36,061 nucleotides of DNA from Bacillota bacterium (GCA_012800795.1 JAAZIQ010000077.1:1-36061), one strand, 5' to 3'. Counted from the first letter of the stretch, positions 1 to 9,230 are shown. The notes: generated by a model from the sequence alone, not told the origin. Numbers and translations are program-made.

Positions 1-61
1 CTTTTAATATTTCTTCCGCAACCAAAAGGATTTTTGTTTCTACTAGACGAATTACATCCAT
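1..61 (-). CDS. N-terminus of a protein of the repeated element (putative transposase, partial)
   Basis: An ATG at 61-59 opens a frame of 20 codons to the window edge, beginning MDVIRLVETK. An AGGAGG ribosome site lies upstream on the minus strand, around 74-79. The same start codon and first residues recur at 36049 in the inverted copy. I do not recognise the family from these residues; transposase is inferred from the repeated, mobile-looking context. Confidence 0.45.
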   Translation of the reverse strand, partial: MDVIRLVETKILLVAEEILK

Positions 62-118
62 GAGGAACCTCTGCCTCCTTCTAGGGGGTATTCATTCTGC
101 TAGAATGTGAGGTTCCTC
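62..118 (-). promoter_or_regulatory. Leader hairpin enclosing the ribosome site of the element ORF (left copy)
   Basis: On the minus strand the leader has GAGGAACCTC (118-109) and its exact complement GAGGTTCCTC (71-62), which directly abuts the ATG. The loop holds a small hairpin, CATTCT-AGC-AGAATG, and the AGGAGG ribosome site. A CCCCCT just before AGGAGG could pair with it (5 of 6). A transcript containing the whole stem would bury the initiation region. Known parallels are the IS10 and IS50 leaders that block translation from read-through transcripts; function here is inferred. Confidence 0.5.
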
Positions 119-259
119 TTTCTATTTTAAATAGATTTTTCCTTCAAAAACCTATAGTAATTTTACACTAACAGTGATGGCAAATGCAGGTAGTGAGAAG
201 TAGTGGTGTGTTTGGGATAAAATGGGACATACTATAGCAAAAAAGGCTGAGGGGTAATA

Positions 260-1378
260 ATGAAAAAAGCCCATATTCTTTTGGTGGTACGTCCGGCTGT
301 CGGAGGAATGTACCGACATTTGCATGTACTGATTAATTACCTGCAGAATGATTTTAATTTTAGCGTAGCTTGTCCTACTGAGCAGATTAATGCTTACCAG
401 AATTTGCCCTGTCGGGTAATAGGATTGCCTTTATTAAGCGGCTTAAATCTTTATTATGATTATCAGTCTGTCAAACAGCTTATCTGTATGCTGCAGTCAG
501 ATTCCATTCAATTTATTCATGCCCATGGCTTTAAGGCGGGATTTATTGCGCGGCTGGCAGGACGCTACTGTAAAGTGCCTTGCTTAGTAACAGTACATAG
601 TGATTTTGTACAAATTGAGAATACCCGGCTGCCAGCCGTATATCTACTGACAGAACGATTTTTGGCAAATTGGACCGCAGAGTATATTACTGTTTCTGAG
701 TGGTTGGCATCTAAATTAATCTCTATGTTAAAAATTAAAAAGGAGCGCATTAATGTCATCCCTAACGGCGTGGGAACTACAACTAAAAATCCCTTGCCGC
801 CATTAACATTGCCCTTCCCGGAAGAGACAGTATTGGTAGGGACTGTAGCCAGACTGGCTCCACAAAAAGGGGTAGAAACATTTATACGTGCAGCAGCCAT
901 TTTGTTGCCGCATTTTCCCCATGCTCGTTTTGTGGTGGCAGGTTCCGGGCCGTTACTTTTAACACTTAGGCAATTAGCTAAACAATTAGGTTTAAATGAA
1001 TATCTACTATTTTTAGGACATTGTGAGCAGATAAATTCTCTGCTGGCAAAGTTAACTGTCTTTGTACTTCCTTCGCTGAGTGAGGCTCAGGGCATTGCCG
1101 TGCTGGAAGCAATGGCTGCAGGATGCCCTGTTGTTGCTAGTTCTGTGGGGGGGTTACGGGAAATAATCCAACATAAGCGTAACGGGCTGCTTGTGCCGCC
1201 TGGTGACGCCAAATCACTTGCTTCTGCCATCCAAACTTTACTTTTACAACCGCGTTTGGCCGCACGCTTGGCTGCACAGGGAAAGCTCGATGTGGCACGC
1301 TTTAGTTTAGCAGAGAGCATGAGAAAAACTAAACTGGTCTATGAAAGGATTTTGGGAGGCAGGCTTGAAGATAGATGA
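260..1378 (+). CDS. Family 4 (GT-B) glycosyltransferase
   Basis: This 372-residue protein should transfer a nucleotide-activated sugar to a lipid or glycan acceptor at the cytoplasmic membrane face. An N-terminal glycine-rich acceptor-side loop (GGMYRH, residues 16-21) fits the GT-B fold. The C-terminal half has VARLAPQKG near residue 197 and the donor-binding E-x7-E type motif SEAQGIAVLEAMAAG starting near 273, typical of GT4 enzymes. The ATG at 260 follows GAGGGG. Its stop overlaps the next start in an ATGA, so it is translationally coupled to the membrane protein at 1375. Sugar and acceptor cannot be told. It is the first gene after the left repeated element. Confidence 0.88.
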   Translation: MKKAHILLVVRPAVGGMYRHLHVLINYLQNDFNFSVACPTEQINAYQNLPCRVIGLPLLSGLNLYYDYQSVKQLICMLQSDSIQFIHAHGFKAGFIARLAGRYCKVPCLVTVHSDFVQIENTRLPAVYLLTERFLANWTAEYITVSEWLASKLISMLKIKKERINVIPNGVGTTTKNPLPPLTLPFPEETVLVGTVARLAPQKGVETFIRAAAILLPHFPHARFVVAGSGPLLLTLRQLAKQLGLNEYLLFLGHCEQINSLLAKLTVFVLPSLSEAQGIAVLEAMAAGCPVVASSVGGLREIIQHKRNGLLVPPGDAKSLASAIQTLLLQPRLAARLAAQGKLDVARFSLAESMRKTKLVYERILGGRLEDR

Positions 1379-3543
1379 AAAAAATTTTTCAGGTATTGGT
1401 TTTTATTTCTATGCTAATATTTTTGCCCGGCAAGGCTTATGCTGCCGGCAAAGTAGTTATTTTTTCTTTAAACTGCGTTAGTCTGGAACAGTTATTGGAA
1501 AATAAAGAAATAAATTATTGGCTGACACAGGGAAGTGTAGGATTATTGAATACTGGCACTGCCGCAAGTGCCGGCAGCCGTCATCTTGCGGTGACGCTGG
1601 GGGCCGGCTCACGTGCCTTAGGCACTGATCATACCCGTTTAGCGTTGCAGCAGGAAGAAAAATATGAGGGAATTGCTGCCGACATCATTTTTCACAGACA
1701 CCAGGGGATAATGCCCCAGGGCAGGATTGTCCATCTTGGAATGGCGGAATTAATTGCTGCCAATAAAGAACTTCCTCATCCTGTGCAGCCGGGCTTACTA
1801 GGTGATACTCTGCATGTCTTTGGGAAAAAAACTGCCGTGCTGGGAAATGCGGATACTTTGCAGCATCAACGTGAGATGGCAGCTGTCTTGGCTGACAGTA
1901 CGGGCCAAATTGATTTTGGGCAGGTTAGTGAGGCTATTTTGGTAGAAGATGATAGTTTTCCTTATGGCCGGCGGATTAATAAAGAAATGCTCTGGCAGGC
2001 ATATAGTGATTTATACCCTTTTTCTGATGTTTTGTTGATTGATTGGGGGGATACCGCGCGTTTAGATGCTTATCGTTTAAAATTACGTGAAGATGTGGCA
2101 AGTAAGATAGAAGCAAAAATATTTGCCGATATTAACTGGTTTTTACAGCGCCTTATTCCTGCCTTAGGACCAGAAGATGTTCTGTTGATTATGGCAGCAG
2201 TTCCTCCGTCCCAAAAAAGCGGAGCAGAAACGCTGGGTTTTATTGCTGTTTTCGGAAAGACATTTCCGGCAAATCATTTACTGACGTCTGCAACAACACA
2301 GCGTGCCGGTCTGGCCAGTGTAACTGATATCGCGCCTTTTATACTGTCACATTTGGGACTGCCTCAGCCTCAAGATATGCTTGGCTGTCCTTTGACATTA
2401 GCGGAAAAAGGGGATATTGACGATTTATTAACAATGCGCAATACAATCGACCGCATCTATCGTTTACGGCCGCCGCTGCTTAAAACTTATGTTGTTTTGC
2501 AGATTATTTTTGTGTTGGGGGCCTTACTAAACTTATTTGTGCAAATACTGGCCGCGCATTTTTTCGAAGCAGTATTATTGGGATTAATGACAGTCCCCTT
2601 ACTTTTGCTTTATTTACCATTGGGGAAGATTTCGCTTGTGGCCGGCTTTTTTGTTACAGTGGTGGCAGTGCTGATAACGGTAATTGTTTTGCTGCGTTTT
2701 GTTCCGAATGTGGTAGTACGTTTTGCCATCATCGGTATTGCCACTTCTATTTCTTTGTTGGTGGATATAATTTGTAATGCACAACTAATGAAAGTATCAG
2801 TTTTAGGTTATGATCCGGTTGCGGGAGCACGTTATTACGGTATGGGGAATGAATATATGGGTGTTTGGGTTGGAGCAACCATCTTGGCTGCAGCGGCGGT
2901 TTCGGAATTATTTCCGCATTTTCGCCGTAAAATTCTGATACCCATTATCATTTTTTTTCTCATGATTATTTTTTTGCTGATATTACCTACGACCGGTGCT
3001 AATTTTGGCGGGACTCTGACGGCAATTAGTGCTTTTACTATTTCAGTTTTACTGTGGGCAAATTTTAGACCAAGCTGGAAAAATATAGGTTTTATTTTGT
3101 TGTTTTTGGCAGCAGTGGGTATTTTGGCAGTGTTTATCAATCTAGCTGTGCCCCAAAGACTGCAGTCTCATCTTGGACGGACTTTAGTATTGCTGCAGCA
3201 TAATGGGTGGCAAATTTTAAAGGATATCATCATACGCAAGGCAAAAATGAATATAAAGCTATTTCGCTATTCCCAATGGAGTCGTGCTTTGCTTGCATTT
3301 TTACTTATGCTGGCCGTATTGTTTTACCGACCGCGCGGTATTTTAAAAGACATATCTAAAAAGTATCCCATGTTGTCTGTCGGGTTCTGGGGAGTAATCG
3401 CAGGCAGCATTACTGCGTTTTTAGTTAATGATTCCGGTGTGGTAGCAGCTGCGACTACGCTTTTATATGCAGGTGTGCCCATTATTATTTTAGCCGGCAG
3501 AGTAAATAGCGAAATTGGCACAGAAAAGAGCTTGTATAAATAA
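1375..3543 (+). CDS. Signal-peptide protein with a degenerate alkaline-phosphatase-like N-domain and a polytopic membrane C-domain; function unknown
   Basis: I do not recognise a characterised homologue of this 722-residue protein. Residues 1-23 form a signal peptide (MKKIF..., ending AYAA). Residues 25-345 look like an extracytoplasmic alkaline-phosphatase-superfamily domain: VVIFSLNCVS sits where metal-binding members have a DG-containing strand, followed by TLGAGSRALG and a late segment SVTDIAPFILSHLGLP. The usual first-metal Asp appears replaced by Asn, so it may not hydrolyse phosphate. From about 370 onward there are ten or so hydrophobic helices carrying polar motifs that look conserved: YYGMGNEYMG, TTGANFGG and LVNDSGVV. 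GGGAGGC precedes the ATG, and a four-base overlap couples it to the glycosyltransferase. An envelope glycan or glycolipid role is inference from context. Confidence 0.75.
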   Translation: MKKIFQVLVFISMLIFLPGKAYAAGKVVIFSLNCVSLEQLLENKEINYWLTQGSVGLLNTGTAASAGSRHLAVTLGAGSRALGTDHTRLALQQEEKYEGIAADIIFHRHQGIMPQGRIVHLGMAELIAANKELPHPVQPGLLGDTLHVFGKKTAVLGNADTLQHQREMAAVLADSTGQIDFGQVSEAILVEDDSFPYGRRINKEMLWQAYSDLYPFSDVLLIDWGDTARLDAYRLKLREDVASKIEAKIFADINWFLQRLIPALGPEDVLLIMAAVPPSQKSGAETLGFIAVFGKTFPANHLLTSATTQRAGLASVTDIAPFILSHLGLPQPQDMLGCPLTLAEKGDIDDLLTMRNTIDRIYRLRPPLLKTYVVLQIIFVLGALLNLFVQILAAHFFEAVLLGLMTVPLLLLYLPLGKISLVAGFFVTVVAVLITVIVLLRFVPNVVVRFAIIGIATSISLLVDIICNAQLMKVSVLGYDPVAGARYYGMGNEYMGVWVGATILAAAAVSELFPHFRRKILIPIIIFFLMIIFLLILPTTGANFGGTLTAISAFTISVLLWANFRPSWKNIGFILLFLAAVGILAVFINLAVPQRLQSHLGRTLVLLQHNGWQILKDIIIRKAKMNIKLFRYSQWSRALLAFLLMLAVLFYRPRGILKDISKKYPMLSVGFWGVIAGSITAFLVNDSGVVAAATTLLYAGVPIIILAGRVNSEIGTEKSLYK

Positions 3544-3660
3544 TTGCCTGTAATCTACGTAAAATAGTAGCACCGGCAGGATTTTGCCCGCAAAAAGGGA
3601 ATAAGTCTATTTGTCAACTTGTCTGGAATTTAATTGCATTTTGTTGAAGGAGGAACAATT

Positions 3661-4938
3661 TTGGCTAATTTTCAGCGCAGACGTTTGGATAATGGCATAA
3701 ATGTCTTTATTCATCCCACGGATAAATTTAAGACTATTTTGGTGCAGCTGATTTTTCACCGCCGGCTGCATAAAGAAGAAGTGACGCAGAGTGCGCTTTT
3801 ACCTTCCATCCTGCAGCGCGGAAGTAAAAATTATCCTACAAGACAAAAGCTTTCTTCAGCATTGGAGGAGCTATATGGTACAGAATTAATGTCTGAGGTA
3901 ATAAAAAAGGGCGAACGGCAATTAATTTCCTATAGTATGGAGCTTGTACATGATCAGTATCTGCCGGGGGAGAATCAACTGCTACGTAAAGGTTTGGAAA
4001 TTTTTAAAGATCTCCTGACTAATCCGCTTTTAGAAGGAAATGCTTTTAGAGCCGATTACGTTAAACAGGAAAAAGAGCAGCATGAAAGGGTTATCAAAGG
4101 TATAATCAACGATAAAATTGCTTATTCAGTGGAACGCTGCCTGCAGGAAATGTGTCAGGCAGAACCCTTTAGTATTTTTAAATATGGCACCGTTGAACAA
4201 CTGGCTCAGGAAACTCCAAAATCTTTGTACGACTTTTACCGCCGGTTTATGCAGGAAACTCCGGCAGACTTGCATGTAATTGGCGATCTAGATGTAGAAA
4301 AGACTTTTGCTTTAATAGAAAAACTTTTTAACTATCAACGTGGGGAGGATCTGGCTGTACCGGATACTCAGGTTGACATTCAACCGCGTGAGGTGCGTTA
4401 TGTTAAAGAAGAAATGGATGTAAATCAGGGCAAATTGGTTTTAGGTTATCGCACGGGGCTAAGTTACGGTGATGAGGATTATTTTGCTTTATTAATGTAT
4501 AACGGTATTTTAGGCAGCTTTCCCCATTCCAAACTTTTCCAGAATGTGCGTGAAAAAGCAAGTCTTGCTTATTATGCTTATTCCCGCCTGGAAAAGCATA
4601 AAGGTTTGATGGTTATTTCTTCAGGGATAGAGTCCGATAATTATGAACGGACATTGGAGATTATACACCGGCAGGTGCAGGCCATGAAAGAAGGTGATTT
4701 TTCACAGGAGGACTTGGATAATACGCGCAGTGGTTTGCGCAATCAATTTTTAGTGGAAGAGGATAATCCCTATGCTATTATTAATCGCACTTTGGATGGA
4801 ATGCTGGTGGGGCAGGTATGGGAAACCGATGAGCTGCTGCAGCGGCTGAATGCCGTTACACGTGATGATATCGTCAGAGTAGCTGAAAATATAAAACTGG
4901 ATACTGTTTACTTTTTAACTGGTATAGGGGGCGTTTAA
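3661..4938 (+). CDS. M16-family zinc-peptidase-like protein without catalytic motif (YfmF-like)
   Basis: The protein has the M16 layout of two tandem alpha/beta half-domains over about 425 residues, but no HxxEH is present where the active member has it: the segment after the first strand reads RRLHKEEVTQSALLPSIL. It is therefore probably the non-catalytic partner of the next gene, as YfmF is of YfmH in Bacillus, where the pair is linked to aminopentanol-type modification of elongation factor P. I choose the TTG at 3661 because GAAGGAGG lies six to seven bases upstream; a TTG at 3634 has no ribosome site. The stop is followed immediately by the next ATG. No efp gene is in the window, so the EF-P link is by family only. 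Confidence 0.8.
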   Translation: MANFQRRRLDNGINVFIHPTDKFKTILVQLIFHRRLHKEEVTQSALLPSILQRGSKNYPTRQKLSSALEELYGTELMSEVIKKGERQLISYSMELVHDQYLPGENQLLRKGLEIFKDLLTNPLLEGNAFRADYVKQEKEQHERVIKGIINDKIAYSVERCLQEMCQAEPFSIFKYGTVEQLAQETPKSLYDFYRRFMQETPADLHVIGDLDVEKTFALIEKLFNYQRGEDLAVPDTQVDIQPREVRYVKEEMDVNQGKLVLGYRTGLSYGDEDYFALLMYNGILGSFPHSKLFQNVREKASLAYYAYSRLEKHKGLMVISSGIESDNYERTLEIIHRQVQAMKEGDFSQEDLDNTRSGLRNQFLVEEDNPYAIINRTLDGMLVGQVWETDELLQRLNAVTRDDIVRVAENIKLDTVYFLTGIGGV

Positions 4939-6234
4939 ATGAAAACACAAATAATTGAACAGAGCCTCTTAAAAGAAAAAATATATTGGCGACGGGTTGA
5001 GCCTGGCTTAAAAGTATTTGTTCTGCCCAAAAAAGGCTATAATAAAAAATATGCCACTTACTCCGCCAACTTTGGTTCCATTAATTCCCGCTTCATTGTG
5101 GAAGGAGAAAATGAGGAGCTGCAGGTGCCGGACGGTGTGGCACACTTTCTTGAACATAAACTATTTGAAGATGAGGAAGGAAATGCTTTTGATCGTTTCG
5201 CGGTTTTAGGAGCTTCAAGCAATGCCTTTACAAATTTCACCAATACAGCTTATCTTTTTTCTACGACGGAAAATTTTTACCGGTGCCTTGATTTACTACT
5301 GGATTTTGTGCAGACACCTTACTTTACAGATGAAAGTGTGGAAAGAGAAAAAGGAATTATAGGTCAAGAAATCCGGATGTATGAAGACAACCCGCAGTGG
5401 CGCCTTTTTTTTAACTTGCTGGGGGCACTTTATCAATATCATCCTGTGAAAATCGATATTGCAGGAACAATAGAAAGCATTAACCAAATCAATAAAGAGA
5501 TTCTATACAAATGTTACCGTACTTTTTATCATCCCAGCAATATGGCTGTTTTTGTCGTAGGAGATGTGGATGTAGAAAGAGTATTGGATCAGGTGGAAGC
5601 CAATATTCAAAATCGCAACTATCGGCCTTTAGGCGAAATTAAACGCCTTTTTCCCACTGAACCGCCTGAAATTGCCAAGGAATATGTGGAGCAGTCCCTG
5701 GCAGTTTCTCAACCTTTACTTAATATAGGGTTTAAAGAACAAGATTTGGGTTATGACGGACCGCTGCTTTTGAGGCGTGAAATTGCCACGGATATGATGC
5801 TGGATATTGTTTTTGGTTCCAGCTCTAAGCTTTATAATGAATTGTACGAAGAAGGTTTAATTGATGATGAATTTGATACCGGTTATGTGGCAGAAAAAGA
5901 TTTTGGTCATTCCGTTATTGGCGGGGAAACTTCAGATCCGGATAAATTGTTTGAACGGCTGGTGGAAGGGATAAAACAAGCCCAGCTGGATGGAATTTCT
6001 GCAGCTGCCTTTGAGCATCAGCGGCGGAAAGCCATGGGGGAGTTTTTAAAAAGTTTTAACTCCCTGGAGTTTATTGCCAATAATTTCCCGGCTTATTATT
6101 TTAAAAAAATTAATTTCTTTGACTACCTGCAGGTACTGCATGAAGTAACCCTAGATGAAGTAAATCAGCGTTTACAAGATCACTTGGCGCTTGATCGGAT
6201 GGCTCGCTCTGTAATTTGGCCAAAAACAAGATAA
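4939..6234 (+). CDS. M16-family zinc peptidase (YfmH-like)
   Basis: A 431-residue M16 peptidase. The inverted zinc motif HFLEH is at residues 69-73 (His69 and His73 as ligands, Glu72 as base). The later acidic helix IIGQEIRMYEDNPQWR (about 140-155) supplies the third ligand region, so it should be catalytically competent. It starts on the base after the upstream stop, with GGGGGC as ribosome site, which argues for co-translation with the inactive M16 protein and a heterodimer. The family includes processing peptidases, PqqF-like enzymes and YfmH; YfmH fits best from size and pairing. The substrate is not evident. Confidence 0.85.
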   Translation: MKTQIIEQSLLKEKIYWRRVEPGLKVFVLPKKGYNKKYATYSANFGSINSRFIVEGENEELQVPDGVAHFLEHKLFEDEEGNAFDRFAVLGASSNAFTNFTNTAYLFSTTENFYRCLDLLLDFVQTPYFTDESVEREKGIIGQEIRMYEDNPQWRLFFNLLGALYQYHPVKIDIAGTIESINQINKEILYKCYRTFYHPSNMAVFVVGDVDVERVLDQVEANIQNRNYRPLGEIKRLFPTEPPEIAKEYVEQSLAVSQPLLNIGFKEQDLGYDGPLLLRREIATDMMLDIVFGSSSKLYNELYEEGLIDDEFDTGYVAEKDFGHSVIGGETSDPDKLFERLVEGIKQAQLDGISAAAFEHQRRKAMGEFLKSFNSLEFIANNFPAYYFKKINFFDYLQVLHEVTLDEVNQRLQDHLALDRMARSVIWPKTR

Positions 6235-6246
6235 TATTTTACTCTC

Positions 6247-6276
6247 AAGCAGGGCAGGCTTTTTTCTGCCTTGCTT
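6247..6276 (+). terminator. Hairpin after the M16 pair, terminator-like
   Basis: AAGCAGGGCAG (6247-6257) pairs with CTGCCTTGCTT (6266-6276) through 11 pairs including one G-U, 12 bases after the stop. The eight-base loop carries the T-run, and no T-run follows the stem. It may act as a weak terminator or as a 3'-end stabilising hairpin. Confidence 0.4.
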
Positions 6277-6387
6277 CATATCAAGCAATAGTGATTCCGA
6301 TTGTTAATTTGCGTATAAAGGTAATAGCAGGATTTTTTTTAATTATTGTGGAATTGCTTCGTTATCATAAGATGAGGAGAGGTAAAT

Positions 6388-7773
6388 ATGGGTAAATTGT
6401 ATACAATCTCCGATCTGCCGCAGCTTACACGTAAGCAGGTTAGGGAGAATTTTAAAAATCATATGAATCCTGGTTTATGCACTTATCTGGGATTGCTTGA
6501 TTTTGATAAACATTATGTAAGGGCTGAAGGAGTACAGGTTTGGGACTCTGACGGTATTTGCTATTTAGACTTTTTAGGCGGATATGGTTCTTTAAATTTA
6601 GGACATAATCATCCTTATGTAATTGCTGCGCTGCAAAAAGTAGCTTCCATGCCCAACTTACTGCAGGCATCAATGAATGGCGTGGCCAGTGCGTTGGCTA
6701 CAAATCTGGCGCTCATTACACCCGGCAAACTTAATAATACTTTTTTCTGCAATAGCGGTGCTGAAGCAGTGGAAGGTGCCCTTAAATTAGCACGGATCGC
6801 AACGGGCAGAACACGTGTTATTTCCTGCCTTAGCAGTTTTCATGGTAAAACCATGGGCGCCCTGTCTTTAACGGGACGTGAAAAATATCATTCCGGCTTT
6901 AAACCATTAGTGCCTGACTGCGATGTGGTGCCATACGGGGATGTAGATGCCTTAGAAGAAAAACTTAAAAACGAAGATGTGGCTGCTTTTATTGTCGAAC
7001 CTATTCAAGGTGAAGGCGGTGTTATTGTCCCGCCGGAAGGCTACCTCAGCGCTGCACGGGAAATGTGTCATCGCTATGGCACCTTATTTATTGCTGATGA
7101 AATCCAGACAGGCTTGGGGCGCACAGGTAAAATGTTTGCTTGTGAACATGAAGGAGTTGAACCTGACATTATGTGCCTTGCCAAGTCCCTTGGTGGAGGG
7201 ATAATGCCCATCGGTGCCCTGATAACAACGGAAGAAATTTGGAATAAAGCTTATGGTGGCGTGGAAAAATGTTTACTGCATACTTCCACTTTTGGCGGCA
7301 ATACTTGGGCAACTGCTGCCGGCATTGCTGCCTTAGAAGTGATTTATAAAGAAAAGCTGGTTGAACGGGCAGCGGAAATGGGTGATTATTTACTGAATGG
7401 CCTGCGCAGCCTTCAAGAGCAGTATCCGCTTATTCGTGAGGTGCGGGGGCGCGGCCTGCTGGTGGGGATAGAATTTGATCAGCCGGCTAAAGGCGTATTG
7501 GCAAAATTAGCCGGCTCTGTCAATAAATTGGCTAAAGAGTATTTGGGTTCAATGGTGGCCGGCGTACTTCTCAACCAGTACCGAATAATTACTGCGTATA
7601 CTCTTAATAATCCCAATGTCATTCGTTTGGAACCGCCTTTAGTAGTGACAAAAGAACAAATAGATGTTGTGCTGAATGCACTTGACGATACTTTTAAAAA
7701 GAATCGCTCTATTTTAAGTTTTGGTCTGGCTTCCGGAAAAACTTTTCTTTCGGGTATGTTTGGCAAGAAATAA
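6388..7773 (+). CDS. Class III PLP aminotransferase, putrescine aminotransferase-like
   Basis: A 461-residue class III (ornithine/acetylornithine/putrescine type) aminotransferase. [15 protein letters not shown] (122-136) binds the PLP phosphate, [13 protein letters not shown] (151-163) follows, [14 protein letters not shown] (234-247) carries the Asp that contacts the pyridine nitrogen, and Lys266 in LAKSLGGG is the Schiff-base lysine. Length and the N-terminal extension resemble PatA/YgjG, which moves an amino group from putrescine or cadaverine to 2-oxoglutarate. It differs clearly from the argD product at 22122, which lacks the extension. ATG follows GAGGAGAGG. Other diamine or omega-amino acid substrates are possible. 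Confidence 0.85.
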   Translation: MGKLYTISDLPQLTRKQVRENFKNHMNPGLCTYLGLLDFDKHYVRAEGVQVWDSDGICYLDFLGGYGSLNLGHNHPYVIAALQKVASMPNLLQASMNGVASALATNLALITPGKLNNTFFCNSGAEAVEGALKLARIATGRTRVISCLSSFHGKTMGALSLTGREKYHSGFKPLVPDCDVVPYGDVDALEEKLKNEDVAAFIVEPIQGEGGVIVPPEGYLSAAREMCHRYGTLFIADEIQTGLGRTGKMFACEHEGVEPDIMCLAKSLGGGIMPIGALITTEEIWNKAYGGVEKCLLHTSTFGGNTWATAAGIAALEVIYKEKLVERAAEMGDYLLNGLRSLQEQYPLIREVRGRGLLVGIEFDQPAKGVLAKLAGSVNKLAKEYLGSMVAGVLLNQYRIITAYTLNNPNVIRLEPPLVVTKEQIDVVLNALDDTFKKNRSILSFGLASGKTFLSGMFGKK

Positions 7774-7843
7774 AATATAATTAAAAGACTCATTTGCTTA
7801 AAAACGAAACCGGGGGAAGCTACCAATTAAAAGGAGGCGGTTT

Positions 7844-8092
7844 ATGAAATACGATGGTGCTGAACACTGGGTTTCTGTTTTTGAAGCAGCAACATGGGAA
7901 GAAGCGGCCATGATAAAAGGGGTGCTTGAAGCAGCAAAAATTCCCGTAATGTTGGATAGAGATTCACTAAATAAAGGTTACAGCTTATCTTTGAGCGTAA
8001 TGAGTGAAGTTTTAATCAAAGTGTCAAGGAACATGGCATCAAGAGCAGCTCATCTTCTGCACAGCAAGTCATTTAATTTATCTCATGACTAA
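7844..8092 (+). CDS. Small DUF2007-like protein
   Basis: This 82-residue protein reads WVSVFEAATWEEAAMIKGVL, then EAAKIPVMLDRDS and a terminal beta-alpha unit with VLIKVSRNMASRAAHLL. That matches the small beta-alpha-beta fold of DUF2007, often annotated as a putative signal-transducing protein; no function is established that I can name. It has no signal peptide or membrane segment. The ribosome site AAGGAGGCGG is strong. It lies 70 bases after the aminotransferase and before a terminator, so it could be the last gene of that transcript. Confidence 0.75.
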   Translation: MKYDGAEHWVSVFEAATWEEAAMIKGVLEAAKIPVMLDRDSLNKGYSLSLSVMSEVLIKVSRNMASRAAHLLHSKSFNLSHD

Positions 8093-8108
8093 AAGCAGCA
8101 TTTTTCGT

Positions 8109-8144
8109 GAAGCCGTAACTGTAAGCAGTGGCGGCTTCGTTTTC
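8109..8144 (+). terminator. Rho-independent terminator after the DUF2007-like gene
   Basis: GAAGCCG (8109-8115) pairs with CGGCTTC (8132-8138). An inner ACTG/CAGT extends the helix, and TTTTC follows from 8140. It separates the aminotransferase transcript from cysK. Confidence 0.75.
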
Positions 8145-8175
8145 TAATAAACTTAAATGAAGGCAGGGGGAAAAG

Positions 8176-9099
8176 ATGAGAATCGCAAATAGCATTGCAG
8201 AATTAATTGGTCAAACTCCTATGGTTAGGCTTAATCGAATTACAGAAGCAGGTATGGCTGAAGTTGTTGTTAAATTGGAATATTTTAATCCTGGCGGCAG
8301 TATAAAGGACCGCATTGCTATGAGCATGATTTTAGCGGCAGAAAAAGCCGGCAAATTAAAGCCGGGTGATACCATTTTAGAGCCCACCAGCGGTAATACG
8401 GGTATCGGTTTGGCTATGCTGGCGGCTGCACGTGGTTTTCGACTTATTTTGGTTATGCCGGATACAATGTCGGTAGAACGGCGCAACCTGCTGAAAGCTT
8501 ATGGTGCCAAATATATTCTTACACCCGGTGCCAAAGGGATGCAGGGGTCGATAGAAAAGGTGGAAGAAATTTTGCAGGAACACCCTGAATATTTTGTGCC
8601 TCAACAATTTGCCAATCCTGCTAACCCTGAGGTACATCGTCACACTACGGCCAGGGAAATATTAGAGCAGACAGAAGGGAAAATTGATGCTTTTGTGGCA
8701 GGCGTAGGTACAGGTGGCACCATTACCGGTGTGGGCGAAGTTTTAAAGCGGGAACTTCCAAAGGTTCAGATCTGTGCTGTGGAGCCGGCCACTTCTCCCG
8801 TTTTAAGCGGCGGGCAGCCGGGGCCGCATAAGATACAGGGGATAGGTGCCGGTTTTATTCCGTCAGTGCTGAATACAAGAATTATTGATCAAGTTATTCC
8901 GGTTAGTAATGAAGATGCTTTTGCCACGGCTAGGAAACTGGCAGAAAAAGAAGGTATGTTGGTGGGAATTTCCAGCGGGGCTGCAGTATTTGCCGCTTTA
9001 CAAGTGGCACGTCGCTTAGGACCCAATAAAAGAGTAGTGGTTATAGCTCCCGATACCGGAGAGCGCTACCTGACAACAGAACTATTTAACAAACACTAG
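8176..9099 (+). CDS. cysK: Cysteine synthase (O-acetylserine sulfhydrylase)
   Basis: This PLP enzyme makes L-cysteine from O-acetylserine and sulfide. The 307 residues contain every landmark: Lys44 in GGSIKDRIA for the Schiff base, TSGNTG (71-76) for the substrate carboxylate, GTGGT (178-182) for the cofactor phosphate, and GISSGAAV near the C-terminus. Length matches the CysK family, with no CBS domains. ATG follows AGGGGG. It sits between two terminators and is probably monocistronic. Its last base pair of stem begins in the stop codon. A CysM-like preference is possible. Confidence 0.95.
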   Translation: MRIANSIAELIGQTPMVRLNRITEAGMAEVVVKLEYFNPGGSIKDRIAMSMILAAEKAGKLKPGDTILEPTSGNTGIGLAMLAAARGFRLILVMPDTMSVERRNLLKAYGAKYILTPGAKGMQGSIEKVEEILQEHPEYFVPQQFANPANPEVHRHTTAREILEQTEGKIDAFVAGVGTGGTITGVGEVLKRELPKVQICAVEPATSPVLSGGQPGPHKIQGIGAGFIPSVLNTRIIDQVIPVSNEDAFATARKLAEKEGMLVGISSGAAVFAALQVARRLGPNKRVVVIAPDTGERYLTTELFNKH

Positions 9100-9124
9100 A
9101 GCGGGTATTCCGCTCTCTTTTCCT
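9098..9124 (+). terminator. Rho-independent terminator of cysK
   Basis: AGAGCGG (9098-9104) pairs with CCGCTCT (9110-9116) across a five-base loop, followed by CTTTTCC. The stem starts inside the cysK stop codon. Confidence 0.8.
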
Positions 9125-9149
9125 CTTGACAACCTACATAATTGGAAAA

Positions 9150-9179
9150 TTGACCCTTTCCGGTCTGGTATGATATAAT
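9150..9179 (+). promoter_or_regulatory. Vegetative promoter of proS
   Basis: TTGACC at 9150-9155 and TATAAT at 9174-9179 are separated by 18 bases. A TG at 9171-9172 makes it an extended -10 promoter. The start would fall near 9186, giving a leader of about 45 bases, too short for a T-box. A further TTGACA at 9126 is too far from this -10. Confidence 0.82.
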
Positions 9180-9230
9180 TTCCTAGATTATACTCAAGAT
9201 CGCAGGTCCAGTTAGAAGGAGGAGTCCATA

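Larger units (their letters stand above)
1..172 (-). mobile_element. 5' end of a repeated element, left copy (probable insertion sequence)
   Basis: Positions 49-172 are the reverse complement of 35938-36061, with only two mismatches over 124 bases. The match breaks at 173 on this side and at 35937 on the other, so these points are the likely element boundaries. The segment holds a leader of about 110 bases, a ribosome site, and the start of a reading frame running off the left edge. Duplication, a sharp boundary and a leading ORF suggest an insertion sequence; too little of the protein is visible to assign a family. Confidence 0.65.

Noticed and set aside
3541-3600. A terminator after the unknown membrane protein
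   Set aside because: Short complementary pieces (CTAC/GTAG, GCC/GGC) exist, but no continuous stem with a following T-run.
9180-9230. A T-box before proS
   Set aside because: The leader from the clear promoter is only about 45 bases and lacks the T-box sequence.
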